Source of the DNA: Anaerolineales bacterium UBA1429
GTDB lineage: Bacteria; Chloroflexota; Anaerolineae; UBA1429
DNA length: 32,943 bases
Reading direction: 5' to 3'
NCBI GenBank assembly: GCA_002329325.1
Contig: DCTX01000010.1
Coordinates: 47,153-80,095 of the forward strand
Positions 1 to 7,030 of the stretch are shown piece by piece; position 1 is the stretch's first letter; each line of letters begins with the position of its first letter. The position numbers and the translations under genes are program-made. Below the pieces are notes generated by a model. The model was not told where the DNA came from, ran no database searches, and worked only from the letters and a program-made list of their open reading frames with translations.

Positions 1-785
1 CCGGCGGCGCGCCCATCGTGGCCGGCATCGCCAAGGCCCTGGGTGCGCTGACCGTCTCCGTGGTCACCCGCCCCTTCGGGTTCGAGGGGGGCAGGCGCAT
101 CGGGCTGGCCCTGGAGGGCATCGCCAGGCTGCGCGAGAAGGTGGATACCCTGGTGGTGATCCCCAACGATCGGTTGCTGCAGATCATTGACCCGCGGGCA
201 TCCATCAAGCAGGCCTTCCTGACGGCCGACGATCTGCTGCGCCAGGGCATCCAGGGCGTATCCGACCTGATCACCGGCACCGGCGTGGTGAATGTGGACT
301 TTAACGACGTGCGCTCGATCATGGGCAACGGCGGCTCGGCGCTGATGGCCATTGGCCGCGGCCAGGGCGAGAATCGCGCCGTGAACGCCGCCATCCAGGC
401 GGTGAACAGCCAGCTCCTGGATATCAGTATTGACGGGGCGCGCGGCGTGCTGTTCAATATCAAGGGCAGCGCCAACATGACCCTCTTTGAGGTCAACGAC
501 GCCGCCGAGGTGATCCGCAAGATGGTGGATCAGGACGCCAACATCATCTTTGGCGCCGCCATTGACGATTCGCTCAGCGACGATATCCTGATCACCGTGA
601 TCGCCACTGGCTTTGACGGACATCCCCGGGCAGCTTTGGCGCCCGCGATGCCTGGCTCCGCCGCACGGGATACCGTCGAGCCCAAGCGCCCTGTGGCTAC
701 CACCGTCGAACTGCCGGTGCAGGGCGCCGAGGAGGACGAGTGGGATATCCCGCCGTTCCTTCGGCACAAGAAGCGGGGAAGGTGA
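1..785 (+). CDS. ftsZ: Cell division GTPase FtsZ, C-terminal part (5' truncated)
   Basis: This is the C-terminal three quarters of FtsZ, the tubulin-like GTPase that polymerises into the division ring at midcell. The reading frame is already open at the window edge (complete codons from base 3) with a TGGAPIVAGIAKALGALT stretch, the end of the GTP-binding glycine-rich region. The next segment, VSVVTRPFGFEG, is also typical. The T7 synergy loop is visible as VNVDFNDVRSIM and should supply the residues that activate GTP hydrolysis across the subunit interface. After a variable linker of about 40 residues the protein ends in EWDIPPFLRHKKRGR, a good match to the conserved C-terminal peptide that binds FtsA/ZipA-type anchors. 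The internal GTG at 18 is not a start. nrdR follows 12 bases downstream on the same strand, so the two are probably cotranscribed. Identity is certain; only the N-terminus is missing. Confidence 0.97.
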   Translation, partial: GGAPIVAGIAKALGALTVSVVTRPFGFEGGRRIGLALEGIARLREKVDTLVVIPNDRLLQIIDPRASIKQAFLTADDLLRQGIQGVSDLITGTGVVNVDFNDVRSIMGNGGSALMAIGRGQGENRAVNAAIQAVNSQLLDISIDGARGVLFNIKGSANMTLFEVNDAAEVIRKMVDQDANIIFGAAIDDSLSDDILITVIATGFDGHPRAALAPAMPGSAARDTVEPKRPVATTVELPVQGAEEDEWDIPPFLRHKKRGR

Positions 786-797
786 GGCTAACTTGCC

Positions 798-1256
798 ATG
801 AAATGCCCGTATTGCGGCAGCGCCGACTCGCGGGTGATCGACACGCGCGAGGTGGGGGACGCCATCCGCCGCAGGCGTGAGTGCCAGAGCTGTCACCAGC
901 GCTTTACGACCTATGAGCAGATCGCCCAGGTGAACCTGCTGGTGGTCAAGCGGGATGGGCGGCGTGAGCCGTTCGACCGGCAGAAGCTCTTTGAGGGCAT
1001 CCGCCGCGCCTGCACCAAGCGGCCCGTCTCCACCGAGACCATCGAGCAGATGGTCTCCAACATCGAGACCAATCTGTACAACCTGGGCAAGGCCGAAGTG
1101 CCCAGCCGACGCATCGGGGAGATGGTGATCGAGCGCCTGCGCGAGGTGGACGAGGTCGCTTATGTGCGTTTCGCCTCCGTCTACCGTTCCTTCTCGGACC
1201 TGGAGGCGCTCAAGCGCGAAGTGGACGACCTGATGGATAGGCGGCACACAGAATAG
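798..1256 (+). CDS. nrdR: Transcriptional repressor NrdR
   Basis: NrdR is the ATP/dATP-sensing repressor of ribonucleotide reductase genes. The protein is 152 residues, the usual length. It starts with the zinc ribbon MKCPYCGSADSRVIDTRE, with cysteine pairs at residues 3/6 and about 29/32 (CQSC). A basic strip, RRRREC, follows, and then an ATP-cone from about residue 48 to 138 (LLVVKRDGRREPFDRQKL at its beginning). The ATG is preceded by purine-rich sequence within the end of ftsZ. The gene sits directly after ftsZ and is followed by two stem-loops, so it ends the rightward transcript. No NrdR box or nrd gene is seen in this window, so its targets are elsewhere. Confidence 0.97.
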   Translation: MKCPYCGSADSRVIDTREVGDAIRRRRECQSCHQRFTTYEQIAQVNLLVVKRDGRREPFDRQKLFEGIRRACTKRPVSTETIEQMVSNIETNLYNLGKAEVPSRRIGEMVIERLREVDEVAYVRFASVYRSFSDLEALKREVDDLMDRRHTE

Positions 1257-1264
1257 ACCAGGCC

Positions 1265-1293
1265 AAAGGGCGCCGGCCTCCCAGGCGCCCTTT
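1265..1293 (+). terminator. Stem-loop terminator after nrdR (first)
   Basis: A perfect 10-bp inverted repeat, AAAGGGCGCC (1265-1274) and GGCGCCCTTT (1284-1293), encloses a 9-base loop. It begins 8 bases after the nrdR stop. The T run is short, so it may act together with the second hairpin downstream. Confidence 0.7.
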
Positions 1294-1355
1294 ACCCGGA
1301 GCGCGATCCGTGCGCCCCTGGGATCGGCGCGCCATCGCCCGGGCGCGCCACGCAC

Positions 1356-1381
1356 AAGGGAACCCGCAAGGGTTCCCTTTT
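1356..1381 (+). terminator. Intrinsic terminator with GCAA tetraloop
   Basis: AAGGGAACCC (1356-1365) pairs perfectly with GGGTTCCCTT (1370-1379) around a GCAA tetraloop and runs into TTTTCTCTC. It lies between the convergent nrdR (+) and queA (-) genes. The T run is on the + strand, so it mainly ends the ftsZ-nrdR transcript. Confidence 0.8.
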
Positions 1382-1417
1382 CTCTCCCGCGCTACGGAGG
1401 GGGCGTGATCTGGGCGC

Positions 1418-2443
1418 CTACACGATCAACATGCCGTCGCCCAGGCTGTAGAAGCGGTAGCGCTGCGCCACGGCCTCGCGATAGGCCGCCAGGATGGCCT
1501 CGCGCCCGGCCAGGGCCGAGACCAGCATCAACAACGACGAGCGGGGCAGGTGAAAGTTGGTGATCAACGCATCCACCACCCGGAACCGGTACCCGGGGTA
1601 GATGTACAGATCGGTGGGGCCCTCCCACGGCTCCACGCTCCCCGTCTCTCGGGCGGCGGTCTCCAGTACGCGCACCGATGTGGTGCCCACGGCGATCACG
1701 CGCCGCCCCTCGCTCTTGGCCCGCCGAATCTGCTGCGCCACCGCAGGGGTGACGCGGCAGTACTCGTTGTGGATGATGTGCTCCTCCACCCGCTCCTCGG
1801 TCACCGGGCGAAAGGTATCCAGCCCGATGTGCAGTAGCACCAGGGCCCACTCGATGCCCAGGGCCCGGGTGCGCTCCAGCAGGGCGGGGGTAAAGTGCAG
1901 CCCCGCCGTGGGCGCCGCCACCGAGCCCCGCGTGTGGGCATACACCGTCTGGTAGCGCTCGGGGTCGGCCAGGGGGGTGTGGATGTAGGGCGGCAAAGGC
2001 ACCGCCCCGATGGCGTCCAGCCGCTCGTCCACCGGCTCCTCGAACCGGATGCGTCGCCCGCCGGAGGCAGTGATCGCCTCCACCACGCCCTCGATGCCCG
2101 GCCCCTCCTCGCCGGCTAGAGCCAGGCGTTGGCCGAGGCCCACCTTGCGCCCTTTGACCAGCGCCTCCCAGCAGGTGGCGTCCAGCCTGCTCAAGAGCAG
2201 CAGCTCGACGCGCCCGCCCGTGGGCACCTTGCGGGCCTGCAGGCGCGCCGGGATGACGCGGGTCTCGTTGGCCACCAGCAGATCTCCCGGCCGCAGGTAC
2301 TCGAGGATCTCGTAAAAGGCGCGGTGTTCCAGCGCGCCCGTCTCGCGGTGCAACACCAGCAGCCGCGAGTGATCCCGGGGCTCCATGGGCTCCTGGGCGA
2401 TCAGCTCGGGGGGCAGGTCATAGTCGAAATCGGATGTCAGCAC
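1418..2443 (-). CDS. queA: S-adenosylmethionine:tRNA ribosyltransferase-isomerase QueA
   Basis: QueA transfers and rearranges the ribosyl group of S-adenosylmethionine onto preQ1 in tRNA, giving epoxyqueuosine at the wobble position. The protein (341 residues) begins at a GTG with SDFDYDLPPELIAQEP, the family's invariant N-terminus. Further family blocks are TRVIPARL, AAPTAGLHFTPALLER, VGTTSVRVLE and NFHLPRSSLLMLVSALAG near the end. The frame stays open about 50 codons upstream, but that part is low-complexity, overlaps queH and is not family-like. The GTG at 2443 has a GGAG about 7 bases before it. It lies 13 bases after the queH stop in the order ruvB-queH-queA, a common arrangement. Together QueA and QueH make queuosine from preQ1-tRNA; no tgt is in the window. 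Confidence 0.96.
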   Translation of the reverse strand: MLTSDFDYDLPPELIAQEPMEPRDHSRLLVLHRETGALEHRAFYEILEYLRPGDLLVANETRVIPARLQARKVPTGGRVELLLLSRLDATCWEALVKGRKVGLGQRLALAGEEGPGIEGVVEAITASGGRRIRFEEPVDERLDAIGAVPLPPYIHTPLADPERYQTVYAHTRGSVAAPTAGLHFTPALLERTRALGIEWALVLLHIGLDTFRPVTEERVEEHIIHNEYCRVTPAVAQQIRRAKSEGRRVIAVGTTSVRVLETAARETGSVEPWEGPTDLYIYPGYRFRVVDALITNFHLPRSSLLMLVSALAGREAILAAYREAVAQRYRFYSLGDGMLIV

Positions 2444-2456
2444 GTGGGGCTCCGCT

Positions 2457-3209
2457 CTAGCCGCCGCGGGCCGGGCGCCGCGTGGTCGCGTTGGGGTCTC
2501 GGGACTCCCACTCGCTGTAGAGGCAGCCGCAGTAGCGCTGGCGATAGAGCCCGTGCTGGCGCGCCAGCCGATGATGCTCGGCAAAGCCCCGGCGCAGATT
2601 CTCAAAGTAGAAGGTCACGCCATAGGCGGCGGCCAACTCGTCTCCGATGCCCTGGATCTGCTCGAGGTCCTGGTAGGGGCTGATCAGCAACGTGGTGGTG
2701 AACGCATCCATGCCGTGCTGGGCGGCCGCCTGGGCCGTGCGCTCCAGTCGCATCCGGTAGCAGATGGCGCAGCGGACGCCCTGCTCCTCGCGGCCGACGA
2801 CGGCCCGCAGAAAGGCCGGCATCTCGTAGCCGGGCGCCCAAAGCACCTCCAGGCCGATCTCGGCGGCGTAGCCTGCCAGCGTCTCACGGCGCAGCTCGTG
2901 CTCGGCGTAGGGGTGTATGTTGGGGTTGTACCAGTGGCCGATGACCTCGGCGCCCAGGCCGCGCAGGTATTGGGTCGTGTAGGTGGCGCAGGGCGCGCAG
3001 CAGATGTGCAGCAGCACCCGCTTGCCCGCCAGGGCAGGGGCCGTGGGCTCCGCGGGCCGGGGCAGTGGGATGCTGCGGCGCAGACGGATGGCGGGCGGAT
3101 CGCTGCCTATCCATTCCGCCTGGCCCTCGGCCACCAGGCGCTCGGCCTTCTCTCGGCTGCAGGGCGAAAGGGGCTTGTCCTCGACGTCGCGAACGGCGAC
3201 TCTGTCCAT
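2457..3209 (-). CDS. queH: Epoxyqueuosine reductase QueH with RRXRR/PLMP-like N-terminal extension
   Basis: QueH is the iron-sulfur enzyme that reduces epoxyqueuosine to queuosine in tRNA, a non-homologous replacement of QueG. The QueH core spans about residues 63-235. It shows HICCAPC (Cys 70, 71, 74), GHWYNPNIHPYAEHELRRET, RCAICYRMRLE (Cys 147, 150), LLISPYQDLEQI, FYFENLRRGF and YCGCLYSE (Cys 227, 229). The first 50 residues are not part of a usual QueH. The segment DKPLSPCSREKAERLVAEGQ, followed by AEWIGSDPPAIRLRRS, resembles the RRXRR/PLMP domain seen at the N-terminus of IscB-like and HNH proteins. A proline-rich linker follows. The ATG overlaps the ruvB stop by one base (TGATG), so translation is coupled to ruvB. 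The core assignment is firm; the extra domain rests on motif resemblance. Confidence 0.93.
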   Translation of the reverse strand: MDRVAVRDVEDKPLSPCSREKAERLVAEGQAEWIGSDPPAIRLRRSIPLPRPAEPTAPALAGKRVLLHICCAPCATYTTQYLRGLGAEVIGHWYNPNIHPYAEHELRRETLAGYAAEIGLEVLWAPGYEMPAFLRAVVGREEQGVRCAICYRMRLERTAQAAAQHGMDAFTTTLLISPYQDLEQIQGIGDELAAAYGVTFYFENLRRGFAEHHRLARQHGLYRQRYCGCLYSEWESRDPNATTRRPARGG

Positions 3210-4246
3210 CAGAAGAGGGGTTCCTGGAGATTCGATGAAGGGTGGGCGTCCTCGACGTAGCGGATGCCCAGGTGCTCGTAGGCGCGCCGGGTGGCCAGGC
3301 GGCCGCGGGGCGTGCGCTCCACAAAGCCAAGCTGTATCAGGTAGGGCTCGTACACATCCATGATCGTATCGGCGTCCTCGCTGAGGGCCGCCGCCAGGGT
3401 CTCCAGGCCCACGGGGCCGCCATCGAACTTTTCCACCAGGGTCTGCAACACGCGCCGGTCCGACACATCCAGGCCCAGCTCATCCACCTCGAGCATCTCC
3501 AGGGCGGCCTGGGCGGTCTCGCGGTCGATCACGCCCTCGCCCCGCACCTCGGCATAGTCGCGCACCCGTTTGAGCAGGCGGTTGGCCACCCGGGGCGTCC
3601 CCCGGGCGCGGCTGGCGATCTCGTAGGTGCCGGCGCCGTCGATGGGGATGCCCAGGATCGTCGCCGAGCGATGGACGATGGCCTGCATCGCCTCCACGTC
3701 GTAGAAATCGAGCCGGTACATGACGCCAAAGCGATCACGGAGGGGCGAGGTGAGCAGCGCGATGCGGGTGGTGGCCCCGATCAGGGTGAAGCGGGGCAGG
3801 TTCAGGCGGATGCTGCGCGCCGCCGGGCCCTTGCCGATCATGATGTCCAGGCAGAAATCCTCCATGGCGGGATAGAGGATCTCCTCGACGGTGCGGCTCA
3901 GGCGATGGACCTCATCTACAAAGAGGATATCGCCCTGGCGCAGGTTGGTCAGGATGGCCGCCAGGTCACCGGGGCGCTCGATGACGGGCCCCGAGGTGAT
4001 CTTGACGTTGACGCCCATCTCGGCGGCGATCACATAGGCCAGGGTGGTCTTGCCCAGGCCGGGGGGGCCATAGAGCAGCACATGATCCAGGGGCTCGCCG
4101 CGGCCGTGGGCCGCCAGCAGGGCCACCTGCAGGTTCTCGATCACCCGGCGCTGGCCGATGTACTCGCTCAGCGTGCGTGGGCGTAGACTCTGTTCGATGG
4201 AGGCTTCCTCGGATTGCAGATCCGAGGAGATGACTCGTTCAGGCAT
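3209..4246 (-). CDS. ruvB: Holliday junction branch migration ATPase RuvB
   Basis: RuvB is the hexameric AAA+ motor that, with RuvA, drives branch migration of Holliday junctions. The 345-residue product has the normal length. It shows the N-terminal LRPRTLSEYIGQ, Walker A GPPGLGKTT (residues 60-68), Walker B LFVDEVHRLSR, sensor 1 TLIGATTR, the arginine-finger region SPLRDRFGV, and sensor 2 GTPRVANRLLKRVRDYAEVR. The C-terminal winged helix includes GGPVGLETLAAAL and ends YLIQLGFVERTPRGRLAT. It is the first gene of the ruvB-queH-queA unit. No ruvA or ruvC lies beside it, so those must be elsewhere. I see no convincing promoter in the 153 bases upstream. Confidence 0.97.
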   Translation of the reverse strand: MPERVISSDLQSEEASIEQSLRPRTLSEYIGQRRVIENLQVALLAAHGRGEPLDHVLLYGPPGLGKTTLAYVIAAEMGVNVKITSGPVIERPGDLAAILTNLRQGDILFVDEVHRLSRTVEEILYPAMEDFCLDIMIGKGPAARSIRLNLPRFTLIGATTRIALLTSPLRDRFGVMYRLDFYDVEAMQAIVHRSATILGIPIDGAGTYEIASRARGTPRVANRLLKRVRDYAEVRGEGVIDRETAQAALEMLEVDELGLDVSDRRVLQTLVEKFDGGPVGLETLAAALSEDADTIMDVYEPYLIQLGFVERTPRGRLATRRAYEHLGIRYVEDAHPSSNLQEPLF

Positions 4247-4366
4247 CTCGCTGCCTTGTGGAATAGGGGCGTGCAGGGGCCGCCCGCTGGTCTACACAAC
4301 AGGCCGACGCTCAGCCCACGAGGATGGTCGCTCCGGTGGCGTGAACGTCGGCCCTATGGCGCGGCT

Positions 4367-4381
4367 GCGTCGCGACGACGC
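4367..4381 (-). terminator. Possible terminator hairpin after the corrinoid protein gene
   Basis: GCGTCG (4367-4372) and CGACGC (4376-4381) form a 6-bp stem with a 3-base loop just past the stop of the corrinoid protein gene. There is no T run, so function is uncertain. The rest of the 153-base gap to ruvB shows no other clear signal. Confidence 0.3.
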
Positions 4382-4399
4382 GCCAAGACGGACGGTGCG

Positions 4400-5038
4400 C
4401 TACTCGACGCCCAGCAGTTGCTTGACCAGCTTGGCTGCCGAGGCCGCATCGCGGCTATAGCCATCCGCCCCGATCTCGTCGGCGTACTTCTGGGTGACGG
4501 GCGCGCCGCCGATGATGACCTTGACCTGATCGCGCAGGCCGGCCTCTTGAAGGGCGTCAATGGTGCGCTGCATACTGGGCATGGTGGTGGTGAGCAGCGC
4601 CGAGAGGCCGACGACCTGGGCGCCCTGCTCCGCCACGGCCTGCACGAACTGATCCGGGCTCACATCCACGCCCAGATCGATGATCTCAAAGCCGGCGCCC
4701 TCGATCATGATGCCGACCAGGTTCTTGCCGATATCGTGGAGATCGCCCTTGACCGTGCCCAGGGCCACCTTTCCCTTGGGCTCGATCCCCGTCGCCACCA
4801 GCTCGGGGCGCAGGATCTCCAGGCCGGCCTTCATCGCGCGGGCTGCGATCAGCAGCTCGGGGACGTAATACTCGTTTTCCTCAAAGAGACGACCTACCTC
4901 GTCCATGGCGGGGATCATGGCCTCGTTCAGGATCTCTCCTGCCGCCATGCCGCTCTCCAAGGCGCCTCGGGTTGCGTCTTGAACGCCGGGCATATCCCCT
5001 TCGAGGATACCCTGAAAGATCGTTTCCTTATAGTTCAT
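4400..5038 (-). CDS. Cobalamin-binding (corrinoid) methyl carrier protein, MtbC/MtaC type
   Basis: This is a stand-alone corrinoid protein that shuttles a methyl group between a substrate-specific methyltransferase and tetrahydrofolate or a corrinoid:acceptor methyltransferase. At 212 residues it has the standard two-domain size. A helical cap domain covers about 1-88, with EYYVPELLIAARAMKAGLE. A B12-binding Rossmann domain covers about 89-212, with the lower-ligand motif DLHDIG (Asp99, His101, Gly104), VVGLSALLTTTMPSM and a late VIIGGAPVT. No methyltransferase (MtaB, MtbB, MttB, MtvB types) and no RamA-like activator is in this window, so the methyl donor cannot be inferred. A GGAGGG sits about 10 bases before the ATG. 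The ruvB unit is downstream on the same strand after 153 bases, without an obvious functional link. Confidence 0.92.
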   Translation of the reverse strand: MNYKETIFQGILEGDMPGVQDATRGALESGMAAGEILNEAMIPAMDEVGRLFEENEYYVPELLIAARAMKAGLEILRPELVATGIEPKGKVALGTVKGDLHDIGKNLVGIMIEGAGFEIIDLGVDVSPDQFVQAVAEQGAQVVGLSALLTTTMPSMQRTIDALQEAGLRDQVKVIIGGAPVTQKYADEIGADGYSRDAASAAKLVKQLLGVE

Positions 5039-5100
5039 GCGTCAACACCCTCCGTCTGTCAGAGCCGGTAGCGCAGCCGATCCGGGTACTGGCGCGGATT

Positions 5101-5958
5101 CTACCATGTCCACCGGGATTGCGCAAGCAAAATAGCCACTCCCACGGTGACAGCGGCGCCCACCACGGCGCTCACCAGGTCCACCATCTCGTTGGTCATC
5201 CAGGGCCAGCCGCGCACCTGGCTGGTGGGGCGGCCGCAGGTGTGGCGTGGCTGATCGGTGTAGCGGTTGCAGATCTCGCAGTAGTAGTAGGCCTGGGCGG
5301 CGGCCCCCAGCAGGCTATCCGTCAGGTTGCCCACCATGCCGCCCAGCAGGGCGGCCAGCGGCAGCCAGAGCAGGTCGCGAGAGACGCCCTGCTGGGCGGC
5401 CCAGCTCTGAAGCGAGGCGAATACCAGCCCCACAAAGCCCACCAGCCAGGTGGCCCCCACGGCGGCGGTGACGCCCATCAGCGAGACGGCGCCGGGGGTG
5501 CCATGGGGCGCGGGCCGGCGGGTGGTGATCAGCAATGGGTCCTTGCGGTAGAGCATCCCCAGCTCGGTGGCCCAGATATCGGCGCTGGCCGTGGCCAGGG
5601 CGCCCACAAAGGCGATCAGGTAGTCGCCGCGGTGCACCGCTGCCGAGAGGATGGCCAGCACGGCCGGCCAGCCGAAGCGAGCCGCCACCTGCAGCCAATC
5701 CTGGGCGGATTGGGCGCCATAGAGGCCCGTCACGTAGGCCTTGTAGGGCCGCCGGAAGTGGGTTGCCAGGCCGCTGGCAAGCACGCACAGGGTGAGGAGC
5801 GCGCCCCACACCCAACCCTCGGCGGCGAACGCGATCAGGATGGCGAGCCATAGGGCAACCTGGCCGCTGCGGGTGAGCAAGACGAGCCGGCCTCCCAGCC
5901 AGGCCAGGGCCGCTCCCGTCGCCGCGCCCACCAGGGCGTAGGGCCAGAGGGGACTCAT
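5101..5958 (-). CDS. DUF92 family integral membrane protein
   Basis: This is a multi-pass membrane protein of the DUF92/TMEM19 family, 285 residues. Family hallmarks are GDYLIAFVGALATASADIWATELG (about residues 110-135; shown in two halves, GDYLIAFVGALATASADI and WATELG), then GTPGAVSLMG and GGMVGNLTDSLLGA. A cysteine/histidine patch, CEICNRY...HTCG, lies near residues 225-240. About seven hydrophobic segments are visible. Its biochemical role is not established here; some relatives have been linked to phytyl- or prenyl-phosphate kinases, which I cannot test. The start is the ATG at 5958, because it overlaps the stop of the upstream bPH/DUF1648 gene as ATGA. The frame runs on upstream but is an overlap artefact. 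The two genes therefore form a translationally coupled pair driven from the promoter at 6922-6949. Confidence 0.88.
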   Translation of the reverse strand: MSPLWPYALVGAATGAALAWLGGRLVLLTRSGQVALWLAILIAFAAEGWVWGALLTLCVLASGLATHFRRPYKAYVTGLYGAQSAQDWLQVAARFGWPAVLAILSAAVHRGDYLIAFVGALATASADIWATELGMLYRKDPLLITTRRPAPHGTPGAVSLMGVTAAVGATWLVGFVGLVFASLQSWAAQQGVSRDLLWLPLAALLGGMVGNLTDSLLGAAAQAYYYCEICNRYTDQPRHTCGRPTSQVRGWPWMTNEMVDLVSAVVGAAVTVGVAILLAQSRWTW

Positions 5959-6848
5959 AGCGCCAGGACTTCCAGCGCCGCCAACCAAAGGCCCGCCTGC
6001 ACGCCGACGGATGCCCAGGCCAACAGACGCGCGCCGAATCTCTCGCGGAACGACAGCCCCAGGCCCAGGAGCAGATTGACGGCCAAAGCCAGGGTTCCGA
6101 TGGCCGGAATCGAAAAGACCCAGGTCTTGGGCGCCAGCCGATCGATCTGGCCCAGCGCGTTCCAGTGCATGGGCACGATGGCGGGCAGATGGGCGTAGCG
6201 GCTCATGGCGTAGGCGATCAGGGCCAGGTTGGCGGCGAAACCCAGCAGCAACGCCAGCCAGAAGGCGCGATCGCGCCAGATGGGCCATGCGGCGATGGTG
6301 CGCGCCTCGACGGCGTGGGGCACGCTCTCCATCGGGCCCAGGTCGCGGTGGCGCGCATAGCTGTGCAGGAATGCCTCGGCGTCACGGGGCGAGATGGCAT
6401 AGCGGGCATGCTCCGTCACCACCACCAGTTGCCGCTCCAGCGGTTGGGTGCCCATCACCAACAAGGTCTCTTGAGAGGGGGTGCGGGTGCTGCCGCGCAT
6501 GAACCCGGGCCAACTGAGGCCCCGAAAGCCCTGATCCGCCTCGATCTCGGCGCCCGAGAGGATCTCGCGGATCTCGCGATGGGGGATGGTGTGTTGCTGG
6601 AACCAGGTGCGAATGGTCAGGGCGTTTCGATCCACCACGTAGCGCAAGGTCGCCAGCTCGAGCATGCCATAGAGCCACAGCCCCCAGAGGGGCAGGGTGA
6701 TCAGCAGCAACACGCCCATCAGAAAGAGATTCATGCCGATCTCTTGCTGGCGCATGGTATGGACCAGGATGAGGTGTATGCTCAACAGCGCGGCGCCGAT
6801 GATGGCGCCGGAGAGCAGGCCGATGGCGAGGGGTGGTCTTGTGCGCAT
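5955..6848 (-). CDS. Membrane protein with bacterial PH domain and DUF1648
   Basis: This 297-residue membrane protein has two N-terminal transmembrane segments (about 8-28 and 39-62). A soluble part follows (about 68-165) that looks like a bacterial PH (bPH_5-type) domain, with LRYVVDRNALTIRTW and the later RYAISPRDAEAFL. Three or more C-terminal membrane segments follow. Between them IVPMHWNALGQIDRLAPK matches the DUF1648 signature (P-x-HWN-x-x-G-x-x-D). Proteins of this build are generally uncharacterised and sit in the cytoplasmic membrane. It is the first gene of a two-gene unit with the DUF92 protein. The promoter and a GC hairpin lie in its roughly 70-base leader. Function is unknown; the domain call rests on motifs. 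Confidence 0.85.
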   Translation of the reverse strand: MRTRPPLAIGLLSGAIIGAALLSIHLILVHTMRQQEIGMNLFLMGVLLLITLPLWGLWLYGMLELATLRYVVDRNALTIRTWFQQHTIPHREIREILSGAEIEADQGFRGLSWPGFMRGSTRTPSQETLLVMGTQPLERQLVVVTEHARYAISPRDAEAFLHSYARHRDLGPMESVPHAVEARTIAAWPIWRDRAFWLALLLGFAANLALIAYAMSRYAHLPAIVPMHWNALGQIDRLAPKTWVFSIPAIGTLALAVNLLLGLGLSFRERFGARLLAWASVGVQAGLWLAALEVLAL

Positions 6849-6872
6849 GCCTCTGTTCCACAGATCGGCTCA

Positions 6873-6891
6873 GGCGGCGTTGCTCGCCGCC
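6873..6891 (-). other. Hairpin in the 5' leader of the bPH/DUF1648 gene
   Basis: GGCGGCG (6873-6879) and CGCCGCC (6885-6891) make a perfect 7-bp stem with a 5-base loop. It lies between the predicted start site near 6915 and the ATG at 6848. It could slow ribosome loading or stabilise the mRNA; no known riboswitch is recognised. Confidence 0.45.
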
Positions 6892-6921
6892 CTGGCGTCG
6901 GGCCGGACAGGTTCCACCCCG

Positions 6922-6949
6922 ATTATAGCCGCGACGAACGCGCTGGCAA
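6922..6949 (-). promoter_or_regulatory. Sigma70-type promoter for the bPH/DUF1648-DUF92 pair
   Basis: On the minus strand TTGCCA (6949-6944) and a perfect TATAAT (6927-6922) are separated by 16 bases. The expected start is near 6915, giving a leader of about 67 bases. Confidence 0.65.
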
Positions 6950-6971
6950 ACCCCTGGCCTGCCAACCACAA

Positions 6972-7003
6972 GCGCCCGAAGCCAGGTCGCTGGCCTCGGG
7001 CGC
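6972..7003 (-). terminator. Terminator hairpin after the DapA-family gene
   Basis: On the minus strand a 14-bp stem (7003-6990 with 6985-6972, one G-U pair) with a 4-base loop is followed by TTGTGGTT. It begins 27 bases past the stop of the DapA-family gene. It separates that gene from the next promoter at 6922-6949. Confidence 0.65.
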
Positions 7004-7030
7004 GGTGGCGTGCCGATACTCGCGACCGGC

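Noticed and set aside
2444..2605. N-terminal extension of QueA to an ATG at 2605
   Set aside because: It overlaps the queH coding region in another frame. The family start SDFDYDLP lies directly after the GTG at 2443, which has a ribosome-binding site.
5959..6288. N-terminal extension of the DUF92 protein to 6288
   Set aside because: It lies inside the bPH/DUF1648 gene and is arginine/proline-rich. The ATG at 5958 overlaps the upstream stop as ATGA.
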